Shown here: piece after piece, positions 27,070-34,951 of the stretch
Numbering within the stretch: the first letter of the stretch is position 1
Layout: the number at the start of each line of letters is the position of its first letter
Assembly (NCBI RefSeq): GCF_042432805.1
Contig: NZ_JBHLWO010000002.1
Coordinates: forward strand, 1,922,001-1,986,000
DNA length: 64,000 bases
Direction: 5' to 3'
Source: Olivibacter oleidegradans
GTDB lineage: Bacteria; Bacteroidota; Bacteroidia; Sphingobacteriales; Sphingobacteriaceae
The notes under the pieces: model-generated
Databases searched by the model: none
The model's input: only the letters and a program-made list of their open reading frames with translations
Told to the model about the DNA's origin: nothing
Made by a program: the position numbers and the translations under genes

Positions 27070-27772
27070 TCAACCTTTCGGCTACTTTATCCCAATGTAC
27101 CACATTCCACCAATTCTGTACATATTCAGATCGGCGGTTCTGATATTTTAAATAATAGGCGTGTTCCCACACATCCAACCCCAGCAAGGGAGTCTTTTGA
27201 GCGGGTCCCATCAATGGATTATCCTGATTGGAGGTTGAAATAATTTCCATTTTTCCCTTATGATCGACCAACCAGGTCCAACCCGAGCCGAAATGGGTAA
27301 CAGCAGCCTGTGCAAACTGCTCCTTAAATTGTTCACAAGAACCAAATGTAGCTTGAATCATATCGGCCAATTTGCTTGGAGGTGTTCCTACCTTTGGCGT
27401 CATGCTTTCCCAAAAGAAATTATGATTCCAAGCACCTCCTGCATTATTTCGGAGCTTGTCCGAATAGCTTGCTACATCCTTAAACAAGTCATGGGCTGTC
27501 TGCTCCATAACATTTTCGGCAATTATTGCTTCATTGACTGATTTAATATAGGCCGTATGATGTTTTGTATAGTGGATTTCCATCGTCAAAGCATCGATGT
27601 ATGGTGCTAAATCCTTATAAGTATACATCAACCTATCTTGTGTAAAAGATAAGCGTTTCTGTGCTTCGTTTTCAAGTGCTGATGCCTCTTCAACGTCGAG
27701 TAAAGAACCCGCTAGCATCGTCCCTACGAGCCCTTTACCTGTGTTTTTTATAAATTTTCTGCGTGTTAACAT
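27065..27772 (-). CDS. Exported Fe/Mn superoxide dismutase with Tat-type signal
   Basis: 235 residues. The N-terminus MLTRRKFIKNTGKGLVGTML carries a twin-arginine motif (TRRKFIK), followed by Sod_Fe_N (LMYTYKDLAPYIDALTMEIH, HYTKHHTAYI) and Sod_Fe_C domains (GSGWTWLV; DVWEHAYYLKYQNRRSEYV). Metal ligands are the His in MEIHYTKH, the His in the HHTAYI to NHNFFW region, and Asp and His in DVWEHAYY. It disproportionates superoxide, here outside the cytoplasm if the Tat motif functions. Fe versus Mn use is not readable. It is the last gene of an operon with cytochrome c, SCO and a FixH-like protein (10-bp gap). Confidence 0.92.
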   Translation of the reverse strand: MLTRRKFIKNTGKGLVGTMLAGSLLDVEEASALENEAQKRLSFTQDRLMYTYKDLAPYIDALTMEIHYTKHHTAYIKSVNEAIIAENVMEQTAHDLFKDVASYSDKLRNNAGGAWNHNFFWESMTPKVGTPPSKLADMIQATFGSCEQFKEQFAQAAVTHFGSGWTWLVDHKGKMEIISTSNQDNPLMGPAQKTPLLGLDVWEHAYYLKYQNRRSEYVQNWWNVVHWDKVAERLI

Positions 27773-27782
27773 CTTATTACTG

Positions 27783-28283
27783 TTAATTTTTCCTTAGGTA
27801 GTCATAGATAGCTTTTGCTTCTTCCTCCGTCAATTGCTGATTAATCATGGGTGTTTGATAATGCTCGTACAAAGCCTTCGCCGCCGGATCTTCGGCAATC
27901 ATCTTATCCGGTGCAAGCAACATGTTCAACACCCATTCGGGGCTATGCCTACTTGTGACTCCTTTCAGCGGCGGCCCTACGATCTTTCTGTCCATTTTAT
28001 GGCACATGGCACATTTAACCGTGAAGAGCTCCGACCCTTCATTCACCAGCTGGGCATTTATGCTGCCGGGTTTGAACGCCTTTATTGGGCCCACACCTTT
28101 ATTGGTTAAATCTGCAGGTGACACTTCTGTTTTCTTCTCTGCGTGCTGTACTGCCGATGTTATCGCTTTACTCCTATTATCACTTTCACTTCCGGCGTTC
28201 TGATCCGTTCCACCACAGGCTAATAGGAACAGTTGCGCAATTAAGGATGGCACGATAGCCATCCATTTATTTCGTGTGATCAT
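27783..28283 (-). CDS. c-type cytochrome lipoprotein
   Basis: 166 residues with lipobox LFLLAC (Cys about 23). A low-complexity linker is followed by a single class I cytochrome c domain: heme-binding CAMCH (91-95), VGPPLKGV, and the distal-ligand Met candidate in YQTPMINQQLTEEEA. It is a periplasm-facing electron carrier anchored by lipid. The start at 28283 overlaps the SCO stop by 17 bp; an alternative ATG at 28262 (M8) would remove the overlap and still give a signal peptide. Confidence 0.9.
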   Translation of the reverse strand: MITRNKWMAIVPSLIAQLFLLACGGTDQNAGSESDNRSKAITSAVQHAEKKTEVSPADLTNKGVGPIKAFKPGSINAQLVNEGSELFTVKCAMCHKMDRKIVGPPLKGVTSRHSPEWVLNMLLAPDKMIAEDPAAKALYEHYQTPMINQQLTEEEAKAIYDYLRKN

Positions 28284-28905
28284 TGTTTTTGTTTTTAAGT
28301 TCTTTCGTCAGTCCATTGTTTTCCTTTAGAAGTATCTCCATGTCATCAATCAATTTTGATACTTGTTCATCAACGGTTCCGTCGTAAATTCCCCGTATTC
28401 GTCGATCTCGATCCACCAAGGCAAAACTGCCACTGTGGATATATCCTCCCGGGGCCTCTTCTTCTTCTGCGGCTGCAGCGAAGTAAGATTTCTCGGCCAG
28501 CGTATATACCTGTTCTGCCGGTCCGCCCACAAAATGCCATAGGGAGGTGTCCGCACCAAGCTTCTCCGCATACTTTTTAAGCACGGGAATACTATCATGC
28601 TTTGGATCGATACTATGCGAAAGGATCGCTATTGAGGGGTTTCCCTTAAAATGAGTGGCTACTCGTTGCAAGTTCTTCGACATAATGGGACAAATGGTTG
28701 GGCAAGTTGTAAAGAAGAAATCGGCCACATAGATCTTGTCTGCAAAACTATCATTACTGATCCACACGCTATCCTGGTTGCGGAAACGGAAATCGGCAAT
28801 TCGATGAGCAGCATCACCGTAGTAAGGTAACTTTTCATCCTTACAAGCTCCCAAAAAGAACAGGGTGAGAAACCCTGCTACATATAATAGATTCTTCATA
28901 AACAA
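28267..28905 (-). CDS. SCO1/SenC-family copper chaperone / thiol-disulfide protein
   Basis: 212 residues, lipoprotein-like signal (LTLFFLGACKDEK). Thioredoxin-fold SCO domain with the copper-binding CxxxC motif in FFTTCPTICPIM, the conserved SIDPKHDS block, and the distal His in GYIHSGSFALVDRDRRIRG. SCO proteins deliver copper to cytochrome oxidase CuA or reduce its ligands in the periplasm. Its start abuts the stop of the FixH-like gene with no gap, and its end overlaps the cytochrome gene, so translation is coupled. Confidence 0.93.
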   Translation of the reverse strand: MFMKNLLYVAGFLTLFFLGACKDEKLPYYGDAAHRIADFRFRNQDSVWISNDSFADKIYVADFFFTTCPTICPIMSKNLQRVATHFKGNPSIAILSHSIDPKHDSIPVLKKYAEKLGADTSLWHFVGGPAEQVYTLAEKSYFAAAAEEEEAPGGYIHSGSFALVDRDRRIRGIYDGTVDEQVSKLIDDMEILLKENNGLTKELKNKNNDHTK

Positions 28906-29769
28906 CTATTCGCTAATGTTCACCTTAAACACAATGGGCTCTGTTGATACAACCTTTCCGTCTTTCAATAGACTTGCCTGCACCTCCCACAAACCAGGCA
29001 TGCCAAGATTTATTTCTCCCTTATAATAGCCATTACCCGTAGCTTTGGCATCTTGATTGCCTTCGGAACCATGGCCCATATCCGGCATATGTGTTTTCAG
29101 TTGGATTTCATAACCATCAAAAACAGCCGGATATTCATTTTTACTAATACGATGAAGGATAAAATGCGCCGGTTGCTTCCCAACTTTCACCGAGTCGCTG
29201 TTCAACCACGACAAAAAGAAACGTCCATCCGCCCCACCGTCGAAAGCAATGGTGCGTGGCTTTTTCAAATGTTTTACCTCCACCGGAATGCTCACTCGAT
29301 TTTGATTAGCATCGGGCTGGTCGACCAACAAGCTAAGCGTCCAGCGATGGCCACTTTCTGATGATGAGGGCATAATAAACACCACTGCCCCCTTAAAAAA
29401 ACCATTTTCTGTTTCCTCATTTGGTTGTATTACCGGTGCTCCATGAGCCATCATCCCCATTTTCATTTCAGGCAGAATTTGTAAGCGCGCCTTCTCTATT
29501 GGCCGGCCTTTCGCATCGTTGAGTTTTATAAAAAAGGATTGATAGGTATCGTATAATGAATCGCTAGCATAAAGCGTAGCTGAAAGATCGCCGTCAACCG
29601 ACGCCCCCTCCCCCACCTTGATCAAAGAAGATTCATCAAAAGATGTATTAGCTACGGTTTGACCATGATCGTTCTCAGCTACGTGAGTCTGTGGATTTTG
29701 ATTACATGATAGCAGAAGGAGCATTAAAGATATTGTCGGTATGAAAATAAATTTGCAATGTGTTAACAT
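28906..29769 (-). CDS. FixH/YtkA-like lipoprotein with Met/His-rich loops
   Basis: 287 residues, lipobox LLLLSCNQ (Cys about 22). Two consecutive immunoglobulin-like FixH/YtkA-type domains: residues about 50-160 with PEMKMGMMAHGAP, and 165-285 with THMPDMGHGSEGNQ. The equivalent Met/His clusters in both domains suit Cu(I) or Cu(II) binding, as proposed for YtkA/FixH relatives in copper-oxidase assembly. First gene of the operon with SCO, cytochrome c and SOD. Confidence 0.82.
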   Translation of the reverse strand: MLTHCKFIFIPTISLMLLLLSCNQNPQTHVAENDHGQTVANTSFDESSLIKVGEGASVDGDLSATLYASDSLYDTYQSFFIKLNDAKGRPIEKARLQILPEMKMGMMAHGAPVIQPNEETENGFFKGAVVFIMPSSSESGHRWTLSLLVDQPDANQNRVSIPVEVKHLKKPRTIAFDGGADGRFFLSWLNSDSVKVGKQPAHFILHRISKNEYPAVFDGYEIQLKTHMPDMGHGSEGNQDAKATGNGYYKGEINLGMPGLWEVQASLLKDGKVVSTEPIVFKVNISE

Positions 29770-29890
29770 AGTCTTTAAAATAAGTTTAGTTATCTAAGCC
29801 CATTAGGCAGCTTTTGCCCAGGTAAAGCAGCCAGACAACCGTGTGATTTTATATTTTTGATATACTCGGCTTATAAATAAAGCGTGAAAA

Positions 29891-29906
29891 GGCTAATATC
29901 TTAGCC
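29891..29906 (-). terminator. Hairpin downstream of the 124-residue membrane protein gene
   Basis: Perfect 6-bp stem GGCTAA/TTAGCC with a 4-nt loop, 15 bp past the stop at 29921 on the minus strand and followed by TTTTC. A weak intrinsic terminator or attenuator before the FixH-like operon. A TAnnTTTG match (TACTTTTG, 29908-29915) just before it on the minus strand could also start the operon. Confidence 0.4.
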
Positions 29907-29920
29907 GCAAAAGTAATTTT

Positions 29921-30295
29921 TCAAGTCATTCTTGGCGGGTGGAAAAGACTTGTTGCATAAAGATAGTAGTATCGACCCGAGTAAGGAGGAACGATCCATT
30001 GCCGTAGGGTGGATATCGGGGCTTTTAATTTCAAGGTTTCAGGAACAATAACAAGAGCTTCTATTTTATTGATATATCTTTCACTGTCTTGTGATTCAGC
30101 TTCTCCCCATTTTTTTAATTTTTTCATTAATACACACTGACCGTTACAGTGCATCATCGGCCGCTCCTTGTTTTCACATAATTCATTCGTAATATACTCC
30201 CTATTGACTATAAACCAAGTCAGCAGTCCTAAGCTTCCCAGACACTGAAAAACCAAGCTGAGTAGCAATAGATAAACGAATGTTTTCCTAAACAC
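29921..30295 (-). CDS. Small membrane protein with LCxN...CxGxC motif, paralogue A
   Basis: 124 residues starting at GTG (30295). One N-terminal membrane segment (TFVYLLLLSLVFQCLGSLGLL) is followed by YITNELCENKERPMMHC and NGQCVLMKKLKK, a linker, and the C-terminal SLFHPP. Paralogue B, of identical length, lies directly upstream. Shared features are REYI/QDYI, LCxN, CxGxC(V/I)L(M/V)K(K/E)LKK and FHPP. Three conserved extracytoplasmic cysteines next to SCO and cytochrome genes suggest metal or redox chemistry, but no named family is recognised. Confidence 0.75.
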   Translation of the reverse strand: MFRKTFVYLLLLSLVFQCLGSLGLLTWFIVNREYITNELCENKERPMMHCNGQCVLMKKLKKWGEAESQDSERYINKIEALVIVPETLKLKAPISTLRQWIVPPYSGRYYYLYATSLFHPPRMT

Positions 30296-30409
30296 TTCTT
30301 TATTGAAATAGTATACAAATAAAAAGAATACTTAATCCGAATGGATCAAACGACCATAGCTTCCATCAAGTCTTACACTTATGGGTTTTGATTTGAACCA
30401 AGGTTTAAA

Positions 30410-30784
30410 TTATACAAGTGGGGGATGAAAGATAGACGCCAAGCTCGGTGCAATATACGGAAGCGCCCTTTCCGAAAATAAGATTGGTTTATCAAGAGGA
30501 AGAACCAGTGGATTAATATCGAGAAACACAAAGGTTCGGTTCATTGGTTGGAAATCCCGTAACTTGGTTTCCGCATTTTTTTTATCTTGATCTTGCTCTT
30601 TTTTAAGTTCTTTTACCAAGATACATCGACCACTACATAAAGGAGCCATTTTTGTATTTCTATTAATACAAAGATTTTTGGCTATATAATCCTGATTGGC
30701 GTAAAAAGCTGTCATAATAAATAATCCTGCGCAGGTTTGAAGCAACACGATGGGGATTAATAATATGATAGCAAAGCGTTTCAA
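30410..30784 (-). CDS. Small membrane protein with LCxN...CxGxC motif, paralogue B
   Basis: The frame is open far upstream, but the protein similar to paralogue A begins at a TTG at 30784 (MKRFAIILLIPIVLLQTCAG), giving exactly 124 residues, the same length as paralogue A. A promoter (30806-30836) places the transcript start about 15 nt upstream of this TTG. Upstream ATGs would add a hydrophilic stretch before the membrane segment and overlap the terminator of the previous gene. Motifs: QDYIAKNLCINRNTK, PLCSGRCILVKELKK, IFHPP at the C-terminus. Function unknown; see paralogue A. Confidence 0.7.
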   Translation of the reverse strand: MKRFAIILLIPIVLLQTCAGLFIMTAFYANQDYIAKNLCINRNTKMAPLCSGRCILVKELKKEQDQDKKNAETKLRDFQPMNRTFVFLDINPLVLPLDKPILFSERALPYIAPSLASIFHPPLV

Positions 30785-30805
30785 AAGACTAACATTAAGA
30801 TGTTG

Positions 30806-30836
30806 CGAATATAAGGCTTTGTTATAAAACGTGCAA
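30806..30836 (-). promoter_or_regulatory. Promoter of paralogue B of the Cys-motif membrane proteins
   Basis: Minus strand: TTG (30834-30836), 20-nt spacer, TATATTCG (30806-30813; seven of eight to TAnnTTTG). The implied start at about 30799 leaves a 15-nt leader before the TTG codon at 30784. Confidence 0.5.
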
Positions 30837-30871
30837 TTCAATTCGCTTTTATAAACGATGCTTCTAAAGAA

Positions 30872-30903
30872 AACCGCCCCCCGCATGCATCGGGTAGGCG
30901 GTT
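30872..30903 (-). terminator. Intrinsic terminator of PUL 2
   Basis: Immediately after the stop at 30907 (minus strand) a stem AACCGCC/GGCGGTT (30897-30903 with 30872-30878), with further internal C/G pairing, is followed by TTTTCTTT. It ends the second PUL transcript and separates it from the small membrane protein genes. Confidence 0.75.
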
Positions 30904-30906
30904 CAT

Positions 30907-32559
30907 TTACAAACCAATCATTGTAAAAGGAACTCGAATACCTTTGACTCGATAATAATACGGGTCTATATAGCCGTCTTGACATCCGTCTAAGCCACAT
31001 GCAGAATAATTTAAGCAGTAGGTAAGCAACAATTCATTCCGGCCATTATTAAAATGTGGATGAATAGCGGGTGTATAATACCGGGCATATTGTCCGTAAA
31101 AATATTCACTAATCGTGTAAACAGCCTTTCGTTCGGTAAAGGGACCCGTCGGGCTATCAGCAGTAGCCAGGTAAATGCGCCGATTGGCATCGCAATTAAA
31201 CCCCTGATCCATCGTCATCAAAATATACTTTCCATTCAGATAGGATACGGCACTTGAGCCCAAGCCATCTGCTACTTTTGAAGCAGCACCGGTAGTAGGC
31301 GTTGCTGTCCACTCGGTACCATTAAAAAATTCCCATTGTTGAGGATTACTTTCCGGAAAACGTGCAACATGAATATAGCTTTCGTAGCCAAACCCAACTG
31401 TCTCACTTCCATAAGCGTACACATAGCCATCCCCTGCTTTAACCATGCCGGTAGCATATAAAATGGCAGTCTGCCCGCTTAAACCCGTTGGGGTAGTTCG
31501 TTGTGTTTGCCAGGTAGTGCTGGCATTTTGCGTAAAGACATAGAGCGATTGATTGGTGGCGTTTAAACCGGAACCTTCTCCACAGTGAACATATACTTTA
31601 TCGCCGATTTCTACCCCCACCCCTGGCCAGGCAAAAGTATTATTTGGTTGAATAGTGCAAACTTGCCTTGGCCGTCCATTTGCACCACCGGGAACGGTTA
31701 CATTTGGTGTATGCAGGTTATTCCAATCCGTTAAGGAAGGTTGTAGCAGCATCGAATTCCCATAACTGAAGAAATAATTGCAAGGAAATTTATCCTCCGA
31801 TGTTAAAGAGGTACCATCCCAAGCGTCCTGTGTAACCCACAGCACTTTGCCGGCATTAGTGCCCCAACTCAATAAGATGCTATTTCCCTGATCAAAAGCA
31901 ACCGAGCCTTGCTCTGATTCATTACGGTTAAAGAAACGAACAACTTCATCATCACGATAGGTATCTTCCGCCTCCAAGCTAATCACCCACTGCTGGCGGC
32001 TCTCATTGACCAAGGGTTCCTGCACAACAGCGACTCCATTATTCGTATTTCCATTCGCTATTGCCAAGGCCAAACCATTTCCTTTATTCACCAATCTAAC
32101 AGAGGTGCCGTCCGACTGCTCCTCCAAACGCCATAGTTGTTGGTCGGCTAAAAAAGGAAAAGCCGCATACTGCTGTATTTGCATATTTACTGAATCAGAT
32201 GCCGCAGGAACATCGATTAACTTTCCACTATGTAGATTTCTAATTTGATAATACTTTACCCCATCAGTGGTGGTACGATAAATCAAATGCCATTTCTGCC
32301 ATCGGCTTTGTGCACCGTCAGACATGGAAGTTTCCCATTGCTGCAATTTCGCTTCGTCGTCAAATTTGTTATTGTAGAGTGGATCACCTGCCACTTCCAT
32401 AAATTTGTTGCTAGCCACATTTTTCAGCGTTATTACGCCATAATCCGGCAGGGAAGCGAGTTGTAAAGAAGTAGGTTGATCTACTTCTTTCATCACACGT
32501 TGACAAGCGCACAGCAACAGCAAGTAGCATAGGCTTGTAAGTAATACCTGTTTTGTCAT
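30907..32559 (-). CDS. Ricin-lectin plus five-bladed propeller lipoprotein (DUF5005/DUF4185-like)
   Basis: 550 residues, lipobox LLLLCAC (Cys about 19). Residues 40-195 form a ricin-type beta-trefoil: three repeats with GVITLKNVASNKFMEV, YYQIRNLHSGKLIDV, QLWRLEEQ and VRLVNKGNGLALAI, ending QQWVIS. Residues 205-550 resemble the DUF5005/DUF4185 beta-propeller, related to GH43-type folds. The lectin should bind galactose, mannose or xylan ends, and the propeller may be a glycosidase. It is the last gene of PUL 2, 62 bp after GH92. Activity unproven. Confidence 0.78.
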   Translation of the reverse strand: MTKQVLLTSLCYLLLLCACQRVMKEVDQPTSLQLASLPDYGVITLKNVASNKFMEVAGDPLYNNKFDDEAKLQQWETSMSDGAQSRWQKWHLIYRTTTDGVKYYQIRNLHSGKLIDVPAASDSVNMQIQQYAAFPFLADQQLWRLEEQSDGTSVRLVNKGNGLALAIANGNTNNGVAVVQEPLVNESRQQWVISLEAEDTYRDDEVVRFFNRNESEQGSVAFDQGNSILLSWGTNAGKVLWVTQDAWDGTSLTSEDKFPCNYFFSYGNSMLLQPSLTDWNNLHTPNVTVPGGANGRPRQVCTIQPNNTFAWPGVGVEIGDKVYVHCGEGSGLNATNQSLYVFTQNASTTWQTQRTTPTGLSGQTAILYATGMVKAGDGYVYAYGSETVGFGYESYIHVARFPESNPQQWEFFNGTEWTATPTTGAASKVADGLGSSAVSYLNGKYILMTMDQGFNCDANRRIYLATADSPTGPFTERKAVYTISEYFYGQYARYYTPAIHPHFNNGRNELLLTYCLNYSACGLDGCQDGYIDPYYYRVKGIRVPFTMIGL

Positions 32560-32621
32560 AATTTAAGATTTAACTGTTAAAAAGCACCAATTTCATCTGT
32601 CCACATAGCAGGTTAGAAGGT

Positions 32622-34946
32622 TTAGGTAGGTTTATCCGCCATTTCAAAGACTAGTTCACCACCTTTCATGATATCCCGGTGTCGAAGGTTATAATGCGGA
32701 TAAACATTTCCGTTTAAACGAATAGCACGGATATAACGATTTTGAGGAGAGTTGTTCGGGGCACTAATAGTAAAATAGATGTCTTTTCCCTGCTTACTTC
32801 CAACACGGATACGGATACGATTGAATACAGGGCTCGTAATCTCATAAGTTCCATCTGCCGCTGCAATCGGATGGATACCACTGGCTGCCAATACATACCA
32901 TGCAGACATTTGACCGACATCTTCATTTCCCACCAATCCTCTTTCAACGGCATTATGATAAGCTTGTTCACATATTTGTCGCGTCCATTTTTGCGTCAGC
33001 TCAGGTTTACCCAATTTATTGAATAGAAAGGGAACATGATGGACTGGTTCATTGGCATGGTTGTAAAAATCGTTCCAGCTAAAATCTGCCGGCGTTCGAT
33101 CAAAAAAGGAGGTTAAATCGGCTAACATGCGCTCCTTACCTCCCATTAAATCGGCTAAGCCGTTTACATCATGCGGAACGAACCATCCCTGCTGATAGGG
33201 ATTACATTCAATCGTACCATACCAATGCTCTTCCCTTCCTTTCGCTGGCCATGGCAACCAATTTCCCGCGTCGTCCTTTGGCCGGAACCAAGCTTTCTCT
33301 CTATCGAATAAGTTTTGGTAAGCCAATGACCGCTTTAAATATTGATCCGCTTCTTGTTGCTTGCCAAGTTGTCCCGCTAGTTTTGCGAGACACCAATCAT
33401 TATAAGCATATTCCAGCGTCACCGATATCCCTTGGTTACCCGGCGTGTAGTGCTTTGGTCCATTTCCGAATTTTTCCAAGGAACCAACAGCCAACTGATA
33501 AGCCGCTTCGACATCGTAGTTGCGGATTCCTTTCGCATAAGCTTCTGCTAACACATTCACCGCGGGATTACCGATCATGCAACCTGAATAGGCATTTAGC
33601 AATTCCCATCGTTCAAAATAGTTTTTGTTCTTTTCCTTTGCCAGATCGGTGAGCGAGTGTATCAAGTCGCCCACTACTTCCGGATTAATGATGGTTTGTA
33701 AAGGCATTTGACTTCTGAATACATCCCAACCGCTAAAGATCGTTCTACGCACATGCCCGTTACTCGCGTGATGGGTTTTTCCATCACCTCCGGGAAAGTG
33801 CCCATCCACATCCTGCAAGCTACGTGGGTCTAGCATCGTCCGATACAAAGCGGTATAAAACACTGATTTTTCCTCCTCTGTACCTCCCTCCACTAGAATC
33901 TTTTTCAGTGCGTCAGACCAGCTTTGGCGAGCAGATTGATGTACTTTATCAAAATCCCAGTCCTTAATTTCAGTTCTTAGGTTTTGCTCAGCGCCAGCCT
34001 CATCGACGAAAGAAATACCGGCTTTCATGAATACCTGCTCCTGGTCTTCCGTAGCAAAAGTGGTATAAAAGCCGATATGCTTTCCTTCAGCCTGTCTTGT
34101 GTTAGCGACTACTTCCGCGTCAGCAATCCACTGTTGGTAATAGTCAGCCTCTACATTTTCTCTTTTTCTTTTGGCGGTATCCGGAATCCGTGCTTTCCAT
34201 ACGCCGACATTTTTCAATGGTTTACTAAATTCGGCATAAAAATACACCGTATAATCAGCTTGTCCATCTCCATTGCCCCAACCACCGCCATCCAGTGTGC
34301 AGCGCATCCAGCCCGAAATGCTATGATTATCCCGGACACGTACATATTGAGCCGTAGAGGTTCCACCAACCCGTCTCGCCAAATCGATCTGAATGCGTGC
34401 GTCCTTGCTTTTAGGAAAAGTAAAGCGCAAGATACCACTATGAGGCGCCGCCGTTATCTCCGCTTTAATATGATGATCCGTTAATTCAACACTATAATAA
34501 CCTGCAGACGCTTTTTCTGATTCCTTATCATAAGCGCTTCTATAACCATCCTTCTTACCCTCTATTCCTACAAAGGTCTTTAAAGGTCCGACAGTAGGCG
34601 TGACCAGAAAATTACCGAGATCGCCGTACCAGCCAATACCGCTCATTTGTGTAAAAGCAAATCCTTCGATTGTTTTGTGCTCGTAACTATAGCCTGAGCC
34701 GTTATCACCTCCGGTAATCGTATTAGGACTTAATTGAACCATTCCGAAAGGCGTGGTGGCGCCGGGGATTGTTTTACCAAGCCCGTGATAAACACCTGCC
34801 GCCCCCACGCTGGTGCTAGCGCCAATAAAAGGATTGACATAATCGACCGGATCTTTTTGCTTTTTGCTTTTTGCGGACATACATGATTGTCCTGCAAGTG
34901 ATATCAAAAAAGAAACTGCTAATCCTATATTCAAAAACTTCTTCAT
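32622..34946 (-). CDS. GH92 exo-alpha-mannosidase
   Basis: 774 residues with a lipoprotein-like signal (SFLISLAGQSC). N-terminal beta domain starts VDYVNPFIGAS, with TPFGMVQLSPNT characteristic of GH92. The catalytic (alpha/alpha)6 barrel carries ECNPYQQGWFVPHDVNGL (general acid Glu) and NEDVGQMSAWYVLAASGIHP (base Asp), plus NHANEPVHHVPFLF. GH92 enzymes are Ca2+-dependent inverting exo-alpha-mannosidases (1,2; 1,3; 1,4; 1,6). It starts 5 bp after the SGNH gene and indicates mannose-containing N-glycan or mannan as the PUL 2 substrate. Confidence 0.95.
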   Translation of the reverse strand: MKKFLNIGLAVSFLISLAGQSCMSAKSKKQKDPVDYVNPFIGASTSVGAAGVYHGLGKTIPGATTPFGMVQLSPNTITGGDNGSGYSYEHKTIEGFAFTQMSGIGWYGDLGNFLVTPTVGPLKTFVGIEGKKDGYRSAYDKESEKASAGYYSVELTDHHIKAEITAAPHSGILRFTFPKSKDARIQIDLARRVGGTSTAQYVRVRDNHSISGWMRCTLDGGGWGNGDGQADYTVYFYAEFSKPLKNVGVWKARIPDTAKRKRENVEADYYQQWIADAEVVANTRQAEGKHIGFYTTFATEDQEQVFMKAGISFVDEAGAEQNLRTEIKDWDFDKVHQSARQSWSDALKKILVEGGTEEEKSVFYTALYRTMLDPRSLQDVDGHFPGGDGKTHHASNGHVRRTIFSGWDVFRSQMPLQTIINPEVVGDLIHSLTDLAKEKNKNYFERWELLNAYSGCMIGNPAVNVLAEAYAKGIRNYDVEAAYQLAVGSLEKFGNGPKHYTPGNQGISVTLEYAYNDWCLAKLAGQLGKQQEADQYLKRSLAYQNLFDREKAWFRPKDDAGNWLPWPAKGREEHWYGTIECNPYQQGWFVPHDVNGLADLMGGKERMLADLTSFFDRTPADFSWNDFYNHANEPVHHVPFLFNKLGKPELTQKWTRQICEQAYHNAVERGLVGNEDVGQMSAWYVLAASGIHPIAAADGTYEITSPVFNRIRIRVGSKQGKDIYFTISAPNNSPQNRYIRAIRLNGNVYPHYNLRHRDIMKGGELVFEMADKPT

Positions 34947-34951
34947 CTTAT

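Noticed and set aside
30785..31000. Longer start for paralogue B of the Cys-motif membrane proteins
   Set aside because: It would overlap the end of the ricin/propeller gene and its terminator; the TTG start gives equal length to paralogue A and fits the promoter.
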